Shown here one piece after another: positions 56,560 to 64,000 of a DNA stretch of 64,000 nt; the first letter of the stretch is position 1; each line of letters starts with the position of its first letter. Under the pieces are notes generated by a model. That model had not been told where the DNA came from. It made no database searches and worked only from the letters and a program-made list of their open reading frames with translations. Origin of the DNA: an uncultured Oscillospiraceae bacterium (GTDB taxonomy: Bacteria > Bacillota > Clostridia > Oscillospirales > Ruminococcaceae); NCBI GenBank assembly GCA_934526065.1, contig CAKSZX010000003.1, positions 1 to 64,000 on the forward strand, read 5' to 3'. Position numbers and translations under genes: made by a program.

Positions 56560-56676
56560 CTTTCTCTCGATTTAGTTATTTTCAACATTTACACACACAT
56601 TTTGTTAAAAGTTATGATAATATTTAATTAAAGAACACAATTTTATTTTTAAATTCACTGTATTACTGTAAAGCCT

Positions 56677-57192
56677 ATGAGTATTTTGTTGTATTTAGCT
56701 TTTTTTACTTTATATATCTTGTGTTACAAGTTTATAATAAAGCCCAAATTGTCTTGTATTGAAAAAGACTGTTCTCAAAGTCGGTATTTGAGCTTTGTTT
56801 TACCTGTGTACGAAATGCACCTAATCACCTTTTTGACTGTTGCGATGTTTGCGCTGTGTGCGGTTTTTTTGCACCTTTGTTTACCGTCCTTTGTGCAGAA
56901 ACTTCCTAAAATGCTTACCGTAATTCTGTTTGCCCTTGGGGCCGGGAATTTATCATATTCCTGTAAAAAAATAAAATCCGCATCTGCCGATTATCAAATA
57001 AAAGAGATAGCATATTCGGAGACATTGGCTTATACCGCAGCATTTACGGATTGTATTTCTCTCCCTGTTTACATGGCCGTTACGGAAGGTCAAATAAACA
57101 ACACCGTCCAAGTTTTAATTATTCTTGCCGTCGGTGTGGTTTCGGCATTTATAACCTACTTATCAAAAAAGTCAGCCTTTAAAATGCTGTGA
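56677..57192 (+). CDS. Hypothetical multi-span membrane protein (171 aa)
   Basis: I do not recognise a family. The protein has about four or five hydrophobic segments (residues near 2-20, 48-70, 78-95, 118-135, 143-160) with a short cysteine-bearing cytoplasmic loop (KPKLSCIEKDCSQSR). The ribosome-binding site is weak (GTAAAG). The next gene starts at its stop codon, so the two are probably one unit. There is no neighbour to suggest a role. Confidence 0.6.
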   Translation: MSILLYLAFFTLYILCYKFIIKPKLSCIEKDCSQSRYLSFVLPVYEMHLITFLTVAMFALCAVFLHLCLPSFVQKLPKMLTVILFALGAGNLSYSCKKIKSASADYQIKEIAYSETLAYTAAFTDCISLPVYMAVTEGQINNTVQVLIILAVGVVSAFITYLSKKSAFKML

Positions 57193-57200
57193 ATATAATT

Positions 57201-57575
57201 ATGAAAACATTTAAAAAATATATTTTACTTGCCGCAGTATCAATTATTTTTGTTTTTTCCTCAGGACTGCGGATTGATAAAAGAATAGGTAATCAAAGGT
57301 TTGAAAAATATATGAGCCGGTATGGTATTTCCCCGGAAGAAATCGAAACCGTAACCGCCGGCCAATACTATATGTTTTCTCCTTGGCACTTTGATGTAAT
57401 TTACAAAGACCGGCCGGAATACACATACAGATATGATTACTATATGGCCGGTTACGGTATATTTGACAAGGACATTCTCCCTCGGCAGGTTACCGTGTAC
57501 AAAAACGGTGAGACAATACTCGGTGATGAATACAGCACTTTAACACACCCCATCGCCTGCCAAAGCACCCAATAA
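57201..57575 (+). CDS. Small secreted or membrane-anchored protein, DUF3139-like
   Basis: This 124-residue protein has an N-terminal hydrophobic span (YILLAAVSIIFVFSSG) after a basic start and a short outer domain. The pattern YGISPEEIETVTAGQYYMF then FDVIYKDRPEYTYRYDYY resembles DUF3139, a family of small exported proteins of unknown function. I chose ATG 57201; a GTG at 57189 overlaps the previous stop. It is followed by a bidirectional terminator. Confidence 0.6.
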   Translation: MKTFKKYILLAAVSIIFVFSSGLRIDKRIGNQRFEKYMSRYGISPEEIETVTAGQYYMFSPWHFDVIYKDRPEYTYRYDYYMAGYGIFDKDILPRQVTVYKNGETILGDEYSTLTHPIACQSTQ

Positions 57576-57576
57576 C

Positions 57577-57612
57577 ACAAAAAGTCGGCTTTTACGCCGA
57601 CTTTTAATTTTA
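57577..57612. terminator. Bidirectional terminator between the DUF3139-like gene and the SDR gene
   Basis: AAAAGTCGGC pairs with GCCGACTTTT with a 6-base loop; both strands continue in T-rich sequence. Confidence 0.85.
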
Positions 57613-57620
57613 TCTTTGTT

Positions 57621-58322
57621 TTACAGTATAAACCCACCGTCAACAACTATGTTCTGCCCGGTTATAAAAGAGGAGCTTTCCCCTGCCAAAAATGCCGCAG
57701 TTTCGGCAATATCCGCAGGCAAGCCCAATCTTTCAAGAGGGGTTTCTTCTGCCAAATCTTCCAATTCCCGCCGTGTATAGCAGTCCAGCATTTTGGTTTT
57801 TATCACCCCGGGGCTTATACAGTTTACCCTTACTTTGCATGGGGCAAGTTCTTTTGCCAAAGCCTTTGTAAAGGCGATTACACCGCCCTTTGCCCGGGAG
57901 TAAACCGCCTCGCAAGAGGCACCGCACACCCCCCAAACAGAGGCTATGTTAATAATGTTGCCGAAGTGTTGCCTTGCCATTATTCCCCCTGCAAATTTAC
58001 AGGAGAAAATAGTGCCTGTCAAATCCGTTTGCACAACACGGTTTATTTGCCGCCGGCTCATATCCTGTACAAGGTCTGTGTGGGCAACCCCTGCCCGGTT
58101 TACAACCAAATCTATATGCCCCAGCTTTTCAAGGGCAATGTTGTACAAATTTTCAACGCTTTCAAAATCCGACACATCGCATTTTACGGCAAAAGAATTT
58201 TCCAAATCTTTGCAAGGGGTGCTGTTGTATGCCAAAACTGTTTGGTAGCCCAAAGCGGCCAATTTTTGCCCGATTGCAAAACCTATTCCGCCGGAGGCCC
58301 CTGTTATAACAGCCGTTTTCAT
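57621..58322 (-). CDS. Short-chain dehydrogenase/reductase, FabG-like
   Basis: This 233-residue NAD(P)-dependent oxidoreductase has the classical TGASGGIG nucleotide motif, NRAGVA in place of NNAG, the catalytic Ser in NIASVWG, and YSRAK (Tyr-x3-Lys). It ends FITGQNIVVDGGFIL as in FabG. Substrate is unknown; it could be a 3-oxoacyl-ACP reductase (acpP lies 2 kb away) or another alcohol dehydrogenase. It starts three bases after the upstream gene's stop without a clear ribosome-binding site, which suggests coupling. Confidence 0.87.
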   Translation of the reverse strand: MKTAVITGASGGIGFAIGQKLAALGYQTVLAYNSTPCKDLENSFAVKCDVSDFESVENLYNIALEKLGHIDLVVNRAGVAHTDLVQDMSRRQINRVVQTDLTGTIFSCKFAGGIMARQHFGNIINIASVWGVCGASCEAVYSRAKGGVIAFTKALAKELAPCKVRVNCISPGVIKTKMLDCYTRRELEDLAEETPLERLGLPADIAETAAFLAGESSSFITGQNIVVDGGFIL

Positions 58323-58325
58323 ACA

Positions 58326-58946
58326 TTAAGCCTGCCAAACATTGTAGGTGAAAGAGCCCTCTTTCGGCTGGATGTTTTCTTCCTGTTCTTTTTTAATAAC
58401 TTCTTTAAGTTTTAAGCGGTATGTATCGTCATAACCCTCCATAACAGGGAAAACCTTACTTGCCTCATCAAGGAAGTGCATCACATCTCTGCCCATTGCT
58501 CTGCCTTTAACAGTATGCACATCATAGGCATAATCCGGTATTGTAGGCACATAACCCTGTTCAAATTTTTTGATAACAAGGTTTTTAAGGCAGTCTGTTG
58601 AACGCTCCTTAGGCTGTGCGCAAAGGAAACGAATTGCGTACATAAAGAAAAACGGTCTGTCGCCGTCGTTGTAAGGGAACTTCTTTCTTGCAATGTCCAA
58701 ATTGTTAATGATTGTAATTGCGTTAGGGTTGCCGAAACCGATGTCCTCGCAGGCGATAATTGTAAGACGGCGCCAGAGCTTGTCCTCAAACTGTTCGCTT
58801 GTGATGTACATTTCATAAGCTATATCAATAGCTATTTCCCGATTTGCCCTTCTGATAGACTTCTGCAAACCTGCAACCAATTCATCACCGGGAATACCGT
58901 TTCTGCTTGTAATACCTGCCCATGGGTCGTAAGACATAAATGCCAT
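58326..58946 (-). CDS. Stand-alone RarA/MgsA C-terminal domain protein
   Basis: This 206-residue protein matches the tetramerisation/C-terminal half of the replication-recombination ATPase RarA: DELVAGLQKSIRRANREIAI, then LWRRLTIIACEDIGFGNPNA, and FLCAQPKERSTDCL. There is no Walker A or AAA+ domain before it. ATG 58946 has GGAGG 8 bases upstream, so it is a true start rather than a truncated fusion. It may modulate RarA or bind DNA clamps. It is followed by the SDR gene. Confidence 0.75.
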   Translation of the reverse strand: MAFMSYDPWAGITSRNGIPGDELVAGLQKSIRRANREIAIDIAYEMYITSEQFEDKLWRRLTIIACEDIGFGNPNAITIINNLDIARKKFPYNDGDRPFFFMYAIRFLCAQPKERSTDCLKNLVIKKFEQGYVPTIPDYAYDVHTVKGRAMGRDVMHFLDEASKVFPVMEGYDDTYRLKLKEVIKKEQEENIQPKEGSFTYNVWQA

Positions 58947-58987
58947 AATAAAATCCTCCAAATTTTTTAATTTTTAATATTAAACAT

Positions 58988-59034
58988 AAGGCAATACCGC
59001 ACACAAAGTGTGAGGTATCACCTTAAAATTACTT
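58988..59034 (-). terminator. Palindromic terminator-like repeat after proS (copy B)
   Basis: AGGCAATACC pairs imperfectly with GGTATCACCTT around CACAC/GTGTG. It shares its layout and the TTAAAATTACTT flank with the element after guaB (16367-16414). Confidence 0.55.
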
Positions 59035-59040
59035 AGTAAA

Positions 59041-60480
59041 TCAATACGCTTTTGCCCAGATAACTCTGTGCTTTGCCTTTTTGCCGCAGCAAGGGCAAAC
59101 GCCGTCAATATCCTCCTGTTCGCCAAATGGCATACAACGGCTTGAAAGACCGGCTTTTTCTTTCATCATATCCTCACAGGCCTCGTCACCGCACCAAAGA
59201 GTTTTTACAAAACCGTCTCTTGCCTTTGATGAAGCAATAATATCCTCCATATTGTCAAGAGTTTCTGTTTTTGCCTCTCTGTTTTTAAGGGCAATATCAT
59301 AAATATTCTGTGCAAGCTCATTCAAAAGTCTTGAAATTTCGGATTCCAAATCTTCAAACTTAACAAATGTCTTTTCACGGTTATCACGGCGCACAAGAAC
59401 GCACTGACCGTTTTCGATATCCTTCGGGCCGATTTCAAGTCTGAGCGGCACGCCCTTCATCTCATACTGGTTGAACTTCCAACCCGGTGAGTTTTCGCTG
59501 TCGTCAAGTTTTACTCTGTAAAGCTTTTCAAGCTGTGCTTTAAGTTCGTTTGCCTTTTCCAAAACGCCCTCTTTGTGCTGTGCAATCGGGAGGATTACAA
59601 CCTGAATAGGCGCAACCCGAGGAGGCATAATAAGGCCGTAGTCATCGCCGTGGCTCATAATCAAAGCGCCGATAATTCTTGTGGAAATACCCCAGCTTGT
59701 TTCATAAGGGTATGAAAGGCCATTGTTTCTGTCGGCAAACTTAACATCAAAGGCTCTTGGGAAGCCGTCGCCGAAGTAGTGGCTTGTAGCCGACTGCAAA
59801 GCCTTACCGTCGTGCATCATAGCCTCGATTGTGTATGTGGCCTCTGCGCCTGCAAATTTTTCGCTCTCTGTTTTCTGACCCTTAATAACAGGTATCATCA
59901 ATTCCTTTTCAACAAAATCGGAATAAATATTAAGCATCTGCAAGGTTTCGTCCTTTGCTTCCCGGGCTGTTTCGTGAATTGTGTGACCCTCCTGCCAGAA
60001 GAACTCTCTGCCTCTGAGGAAAGGTCTTGTTGTCTTTTCCCAACGAACAACGCTGCACCACTGATTGTACTTCATAGGAAGCTGACGGTATGTCTGCAAA
60101 ACTCTTGACCAGTGGTCACAGAAGAGGGTTTCGCTTGTAGGGCGAACGCAAAGTCTTTCTTCCATTTCCTTGCTGCCACCGTGTGTAACCCAAGCAACTT
60201 CCGGTGCAAAGCCGTTTACATGGTCCTTTTCCTTCTGCAAAAGTGACTCCGGGATAAGCATAGGCATAGCCACATTTTCGTGACCTGTCCGCTTGAATTT
60301 TGCATCGAGAGATTTTTGAATATTCTCCCAAAGTGCCCAACCGTATGGACGCATGATATAAAAGCCCTGAACCGATGAGTAATCAACAAGCTCGGCTTTT
60401 AAGCAAATATCGGTGAACCACTGAGCAAAATCAACATCTCTGGCAGTGATTTCATTTACAAAATTTTTCTCTTTTGCCAT
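59041..60480 (-). CDS. proS: Prolyl-tRNA synthetase, archaeal/eukaryal-type
   Basis: This 479-residue class II synthetase lacks the bacterial editing insertion. Motif 2 is FLRGREFFWQEGHTIH and motif 3 is within GISTRIIGALIMSHGDDYGL. The anticodon-binding domain follows, and a C-terminal zinc domain has cysteines in CGDEACEDMM, SRCMPFG and CPCCGKK. This ProS type is common in Clostridia. The ATG follows AAGAGG. The upstream gap is only 75 bases, too short for a T-box. Confidence 0.95.
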   Translation of the reverse strand: MAKEKNFVNEITARDVDFAQWFTDICLKAELVDYSSVQGFYIMRPYGWALWENIQKSLDAKFKRTGHENVAMPMLIPESLLQKEKDHVNGFAPEVAWVTHGGSKEMEERLCVRPTSETLFCDHWSRVLQTYRQLPMKYNQWCSVVRWEKTTRPFLRGREFFWQEGHTIHETAREAKDETLQMLNIYSDFVEKELMIPVIKGQKTESEKFAGAEATYTIEAMMHDGKALQSATSHYFGDGFPRAFDVKFADRNNGLSYPYETSWGISTRIIGALIMSHGDDYGLIMPPRVAPIQVVILPIAQHKEGVLEKANELKAQLEKLYRVKLDDSENSPGWKFNQYEMKGVPLRLEIGPKDIENGQCVLVRRDNREKTFVKFEDLESEISRLLNELAQNIYDIALKNREAKTETLDNMEDIIASSKARDGFVKTLWCGDEACEDMMKEKAGLSSRCMPFGEQEDIDGVCPCCGKKAKHRVIWAKAY

Positions 60481-60502
60481 TTTTTACCTCTTAAAAATAT
60501 CT

Positions 60503-60540
60503 TTAAAAAACACTGTCCCAAATATTGCTATCGGGGACAA
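60503..60540 (-). terminator. Terminator of acpP
   Basis: On the minus strand TTGTCCC pairs with GGGACAG, followed by TGTTTTTT. Confidence 0.8.
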
Positions 60541-60555
60541 TGTATGTTCGGTATA

Positions 60556-60786
60556 TTACTTATTTGCGTCGATGTATTCGACAACATCACCGATACGATG
60601 CATGGTTTCCATAGCGTCATCGGGAATTTCAACGCCGAATTCATCTTCTATATCCATAACAATATCAACCATTTCAATGCTGTCAGCCTCGAAATCTTCA
60701 ACAATGTCCGAGTCCATCGTAATTTTGCTTTCATCAACATACAACTGTTCGCTGATGATTTTTTTCAACTTTTCAAAAGTTGTCAT
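60556..60786 (-). CDS. acpP: Acyl carrier protein
   Basis: This 76-residue acidic carrier for fatty acid synthesis has the phosphopantetheine attachment Ser36 in DFEADSIEMVDIVM. The four-helix fold pattern and normal length are clear. The ATG follows AAAGGAG. It is not in a fab cluster here; it lies between tsaD and proS. It could be the housekeeping ACP or a second one, and the isolation from plsX/fab genes leaves this open. Confidence 0.9.
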   Translation of the reverse strand: MTTFEKLKKIISEQLYVDESKITMDSDIVEDFEADSIEMVDIVMDIEDEFGVEIPDDAMETMHRIGDVVEYIDANK

Positions 60787-60854
60787 AATAATCTCCTTTC
60801 GATTATAAATTACGCTATTCTATATTTTACAGTTTTTGACGGTTTTGTCAAGTG

Positions 60855-61859
60855 TCAACAGTCAAAATCTATCGGCAGAGAGGGTATTCCGTTTAAATCC
60901 AGGCCTGCGGTTTTGCCGTTTATAAACTCGTAATAGCCCTGGGCGGCTATCATTGCCCCATTATCCCCGCAAAGGCTTATTCGGGGAGCGTAGAATTTTC
61001 TGCCGTCTGCCTTTTGCTCTATCAGCTCTCTCAGCCTTGTGTTGGCGGAAACACCGCCGGCAATGGCTATCTTGTCAAAGCCGTATTCCTTTGCGGCATT
61101 TGTGAGATTATCCGAGAGAATTTGTGCGATTTTTTCCTGGAAAGATGCGGCAAGGCTGTCAATATCCGTCTGAACGCCTTTCATATTATCGGTGTTATAA
61201 ATATTTATAACCGCTGTTTTCAAGCCCGAAAAACTCACATCATATTTATTTTCGGTATGGGGTGTAGGCAGTTTGTATTTATGCATATCACCCTTCAATG
61301 CGGCTTTTGCTATTGCCGGGCCGCCGGGATAGCCAAGGCCCAATGTTCTGCTGACCTTGTCAAAAGCCTCGCCGGCTGCGTCATCTATTGTTTTGCCTAT
61401 AACTTTAAATTTTGTGTAGTCCTCAACCGCTACGATGTGGCTGTGGCCGCCGGAGGCAACCAAGCACATAAACGGCGGTTTAAGTTCCGGATATGTGAGA
61501 TATAAAGCGGCGATATGCCCCCTTAAATGGTGTACCGGAACAAGGGGCTTATCTGCCCCGAAAGCCAAGCCCTTTGCAAAATTAAGCCCCACAAGGAGCG
61601 CCCCTATAAGCCCCGGGGCAAAGGTACATGCCACAGCGTCTATGTCATCCATAGTCATACCCGCCTGGTCAAGGCATCTTTGCATAACCTCACTGACTGC
61701 GTCTATATGCCTGCGTGAGGCTATCTCCGGTACCACACCGCCGTACAGACCATGTTCTTCCACCTGGGTGTAAACGATATTTGAGATTATCTCTCTGCCG
61801 TCCTTGACTATTGATGCCGCCGTTTCGTCACAGCTGCTTTCAAATCCGAGAATATACAT
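60855..61859 (-). CDS. tsaD: tRNA N6-adenosine threonylcarbamoyltransferase TsaD
   Basis: This 334-residue Kae1/Gcp ASKHA-fold enzyme adds the threonylcarbamoyl group to A37 of ANN-decoding tRNAs. It has GFESSCDETAASIV, metal ligands His111 and His115 (VHHLRGH), SGGHSHIV and CGDNGAMIA. It lies 23 bases after rimI, which matches the common tsaB-rimI-tsaD order, although tsaB and tsaE are not in the window. The start follows AGGAAG. Confidence 0.95.
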   Translation of the reverse strand: MYILGFESSCDETAASIVKDGREIISNIVYTQVEEHGLYGGVVPEIASRRHIDAVSEVMQRCLDQAGMTMDDIDAVACTFAPGLIGALLVGLNFAKGLAFGADKPLVPVHHLRGHIAALYLTYPELKPPFMCLVASGGHSHIVAVEDYTKFKVIGKTIDDAAGEAFDKVSRTLGLGYPGGPAIAKAALKGDMHKYKLPTPHTENKYDVSFSGLKTAVINIYNTDNMKGVQTDIDSLAASFQEKIAQILSDNLTNAAKEYGFDKIAIAGGVSANTRLRELIEQKADGRKFYAPRISLCGDNGAMIAAQGYYEFINGKTAGLDLNGIPSLPIDFDC

Positions 61860-61882
61860 AACTTATATAACTTCCTATCAAT

Positions 61883-62353
61883 TTAATCTAATTCTTTTGC
61901 ACCCCTGAAGTTTAACTCCATAACTATTGCGTCGTCGTTTGGGGTGGTGTAAAAATCACGGCGGACGCCCAATTCAACAAAGCCGAGTTTTTTGTAAAGG
62001 CTTATTGCCTCCCGGTTTTTACTGCGCACTTCCAAGACAACACGGTGTATTTCATCCGGCATGGCGGCAATGGTTTCTTTTATCAATTTTGTGGCAAGAC
62101 CGGAATGTCTGTACGCCGGGTGCGTGCATACAAACAGCATTTCCGCATCGTCGGTCATAAGATATGAAACGAAAGCCAAAGCTCTGCCGCTGCAAACGGC
62201 CACATAACTTTTTGTTGCGCTGTTGGCAATGTCGCTTATAAGGCTTTTCATGCTCCAACCGTCAAATACCTGAAAGTGAATTTCACTTACATCCTCGATA
62301 TAATTTATGCCGAAAGGTTTAATTTCGGTCATGCTTAACATTGTATTTTCCAT
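61883..62353 (-). CDS. rimI: Ribosomal protein S18-alanine N-acetyltransferase (RimI-type GNAT)
   Basis: This 156-residue GNAT acetyltransferase has the acetyl-CoA loop HPAYRHSGLATKLI and the C-terminal EVRSKNREAISLYKKLGFVELGVRRDFY. RimI acetylates the N-terminal alanine of S18. Placement just upstream of tsaD supports this naming over a general GNAT. Its ribosome-binding site AAAGGGG is within the end of polA, four bases away, so the two are likely co-transcribed. Confidence 0.88.
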   Translation of the reverse strand: MENTMLSMTEIKPFGINYIEDVSEIHFQVFDGWSMKSLISDIANSATKSYVAVCSGRALAFVSYLMTDDAEMLFVCTHPAYRHSGLATKLIKETIAAMPDEIHRVVLEVRSKNREAISLYKKLGFVELGVRRDFYTTPNDDAIVMELNFRGAKELD

Positions 62354-62357
62354 AATT

Positions 62358-64000
62358 TTACCCCTTTGCGATGTACCAGTTTTCGCCGCTGTTTACATCC
62401 GCTTTAAGCGGAATGTCAAGTTTTGCGGCATTTACCATCTCTTCATGTAAAATTTTTGCGGCTCTCTCTGCCTCATCGGCGGGAGCCTCAACGATAAGTT
62501 CGTCGTGAACCTGTAAAATCAATTTTGATTTAAGCCCCTCGGCTTTAAGTCGGTTGTAAACTTTTACCATGGCAATCTTTATTATATCGGCGCTGGTGCC
62601 TTGAATAGGTGTGTTCATTGCCATGCGTTTACCTACCGACCGAACATTTTTATTTGAACTGTTTATTTCCGGCAACATTCTTTTTCGGTTGTAAATTGTT
62701 GTGACATAACCATTTTCCTGGGCAAATTTTACCGTGTTATCAAGGTAATCTTTAACGCCGCTGAAATTTTTAAAGTAGTTGTCTATAAAATCTTGGGCCT
62801 CTCTCACTGTTGTGCCTATGTCCTTGGCCAGTGAGAAAGCCGAAATACCGTACACAATGCCGAAGTTTACAGCCTTTGCACGGCTGCGTATTTGCGGCGT
62901 AACCATGCTTGTGGGTATGCCCATAACCTGTGCCGCCGTCCTTGTGTGTATATCCTCGCCGTTTAAAAAGGCAGTCTGCATAACTTTATCGCCGCTTATG
63001 TGTGCCAAAATACGCAACTCTATCTGCGAATAGTCTGCGTCAAGCAAAACATATCCGGGCTTTGCAACAAAAAATTTTCTCATCTCACTGCCCAGCTTTG
63101 TCCTGACCGGAATGTTCTGCAAGTTCGGCTCGGAAGATGAAATTCTGCCTGTTCTTGCCTCGGTTTGGTTAAATGTGGAATGTATCCTGCCGTCGGGCTT
63201 TATTTTGTCTATAAGCCCTTCAACATAGGTGGAATTTAACTTTTGATATGTGCGGTAATTTAAAATCATATCAATTACCGGGCTGTATTGGCGCAGATTT
63301 TCCAGTGTTTCCGCATTTGTGGAATAACCGGTTTTCGTTTTTTTGCCGCTTGGCAAGCCCATAACCTCAAACAGAGCATGAGCTAGCTGTTTCGGGCTGT
63401 TGAGATTGAATTTTTCACCTACAAGAACATATATTTCTTCCCGGGTTTTATCAATCATTTCCCTTAACTTTTCGCCGAACTCCTCTATTCCCTGCCTGTC
63501 CACCGCAAAGCCCCGGTACTCCATAGCCGCCAAGACTTCTGCCAGCGGCATTTCAATATCGTACAAAAGCCGATGCTGATTTTCATTCTCAACTTTTTGA
63601 GATAAAATTTCATAACAAGACTGCACAAAACCAGCCCCCGGAATATCACATTCAAATTTTTGTTCCCGGCCAAAGTCGTTTGCCACTGTGTCTGTTTCAT
63701 AGTTGCCGGCAAGGGGGTTTTCAAGATATGCAGCAAGCTGAATATCAAAAATTATATTCTTCGGCTCTATGTTATTTTCAAAACAATATCTGTATATTGA
63801 CTTGGAATCAAGGGCGATTTTTTCAAATTCTTCCCCCTCCAAAAATTCTCTCAATCTTTCGTCCGTATATTCCAGGCGCTGTACCCGATTTTCCCAAACG
63901 AGAGCAAACCGGTTTTTGTCCTGCATTACAACGCACTTTTTCAAACTGCCGTCGTAGTCTTTTACTTCCGCCTTTGGGAGCTTCGGCTTTTCCTCCTCTG
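62358..64000 (-). CDS. polA: DNA polymerase I, 3' part (5' end outside the window)
   Basis: The visible frame encodes the C-terminal 547 or so residues and stays open to the window edge; the TTG at 63944 is internal and not the real start. Present are a remnant 3'-5' exonuclease-like domain (ALDSKSIYRYCFENN) and the full polymerase domain: motif A LLDADYSQIELRILAHIS, motif B RSRAKAVNFGIVYGISAF, motif C LQVHDELIVEA. The classical DEDD exonuclease residues are not evident in what can be seen, as in other Firmicutes Pol I. The 5' nuclease domain should lie beyond 64,000. Confidence 0.95.
   Translation of the reverse strand, partial: EEEKPKLPKAEVKDYDGSLKKCVVMQDKNRFALVWENRVQRLEYTDERLREFLEGEEFEKIALDSKSIYRYCFENNIEPKNIIFDIQLAAYLENPLAGNYETDTVANDFGREQKFECDIPGAGFVQSCYEILSQKVENENQHRLLYDIEMPLAEVLAAMEYRGFAVDRQGIEEFGEKLREMIDKTREEIYVLVGEKFNLNSPKQLAHALFEVMGLPSGKKTKTGYSTNAETLENLRQYSPVIDMILNYRTYQKLNSTYVEGLIDKIKPDGRIHSTFNQTEARTGRISSSEPNLQNIPVRTKLGSEMRKFFVAKPGYVLLDADYSQIELRILAHISGDKVMQTAFLNGEDIHTRTAAQVMGIPTSMVTPQIRSRAKAVNFGIVYGISAFSLAKDIGTTVREAQDFIDNYFKNFSGVKDYLDNTVKFAQENGYVTTIYNRKRMLPEINSSNKNVRSVGKRMAMNTPIQGTSADIIKIAMVKVYNRLKAEGLKSKLILQVHDELIVEAPADEAERAAKILHEEMVNAAKLDIPLKADVNSGENWYIAKG

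Noticed and set aside
60481..60555. T-box leader for proS
   Set aside because: The gap to acpP is 75 bases and is filled by an acpP terminator; no T-box motif was seen.

Overview
The window is chromosomal DNA of a low-to-moderate GC Gram-positive bacterium of the class Clostridia, probably a gut member of the Oscillospiraceae/Ruminococcaceae/Lachnospiraceae type. The grounds are the strong Shine-Dalgarno sequences, the glgB-glgC-glgD-glgA cluster with a GlgD subunit, an archaeal/eukaryal-type ProRS, a dnaG-sigA pair, a sortase-type surface protein, and an integrated conjugative element of a kind common in these bacteria. Species cannot be fixed by eye. No rRNA, tRNA or CRISPR array was seen.

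Region 1 (1 to about 14,780) is one end of an integrative conjugative element (ICE), read entirely from the minus strand. In transcription order it holds a 59-codon small gene with its own terminator, a 430-base conserved-looking non-coding leader with many hairpins, parA and parB, a lipoprotein, a 1415-residue thioester/CnaB surface adhesin with a sortase signal, a coupled 29-residue membrane peptide, two small genes, and a very large SNF2-helicase/adenine-methylase gene. A complete tnpV-like gene is nested in another frame inside the helicase gene. The helicase is cut off at 46-75 by what looks like a second insertion. The ICE meets the chromosome at the 3' end of guaA, a known integration hot spot.

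Region 2 (14,784-30,852) is core information processing on the minus strand: guaA, guaB, then the str operon (rpsL-rpsG-fusA-tuf) behind a consensus promoter, and rpoB-rpoC behind another consensus promoter with a long structured leader. The rplJ/rplL genes usually found upstream of rpoB are absent here; a divergent mscS lies there instead.

Region 3 (30,853-42,286) holds mscS, an Rrf2 regulator, sigA, dnaG, an IMPACT/YigZ protein, rpmE, a phosphohexomutase, an APC permease with a divergent TetR-like regulator, and comM/yifB.

Region 4 (42,290-49,744) begins with an AT-rich two-gene cassette: a secreted DUF2599 protein whose only cysteines lie in its C-terminal domain, coupled to a membrane-anchored thioredoxin-fold protein. 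It is followed by the glycogen operon glgB-glgC-glgD-glgA.

Region 5 (49,936-64,000) has rlmH, a WalJ/YycJ-type metallo-hydrolase, murA, a LysM-G5-M23 cell-wall peptidase, an RluA-type pseudouridine synthase, a zinc-ribbon/TM2 protein, RNase P RNA, two unknown membrane or secreted proteins, an SDR oxidoreductase, a stand-alone RarA C-terminal domain, proS, acpP, tsaD, rimI and the 3' part of polA, which runs off the window.
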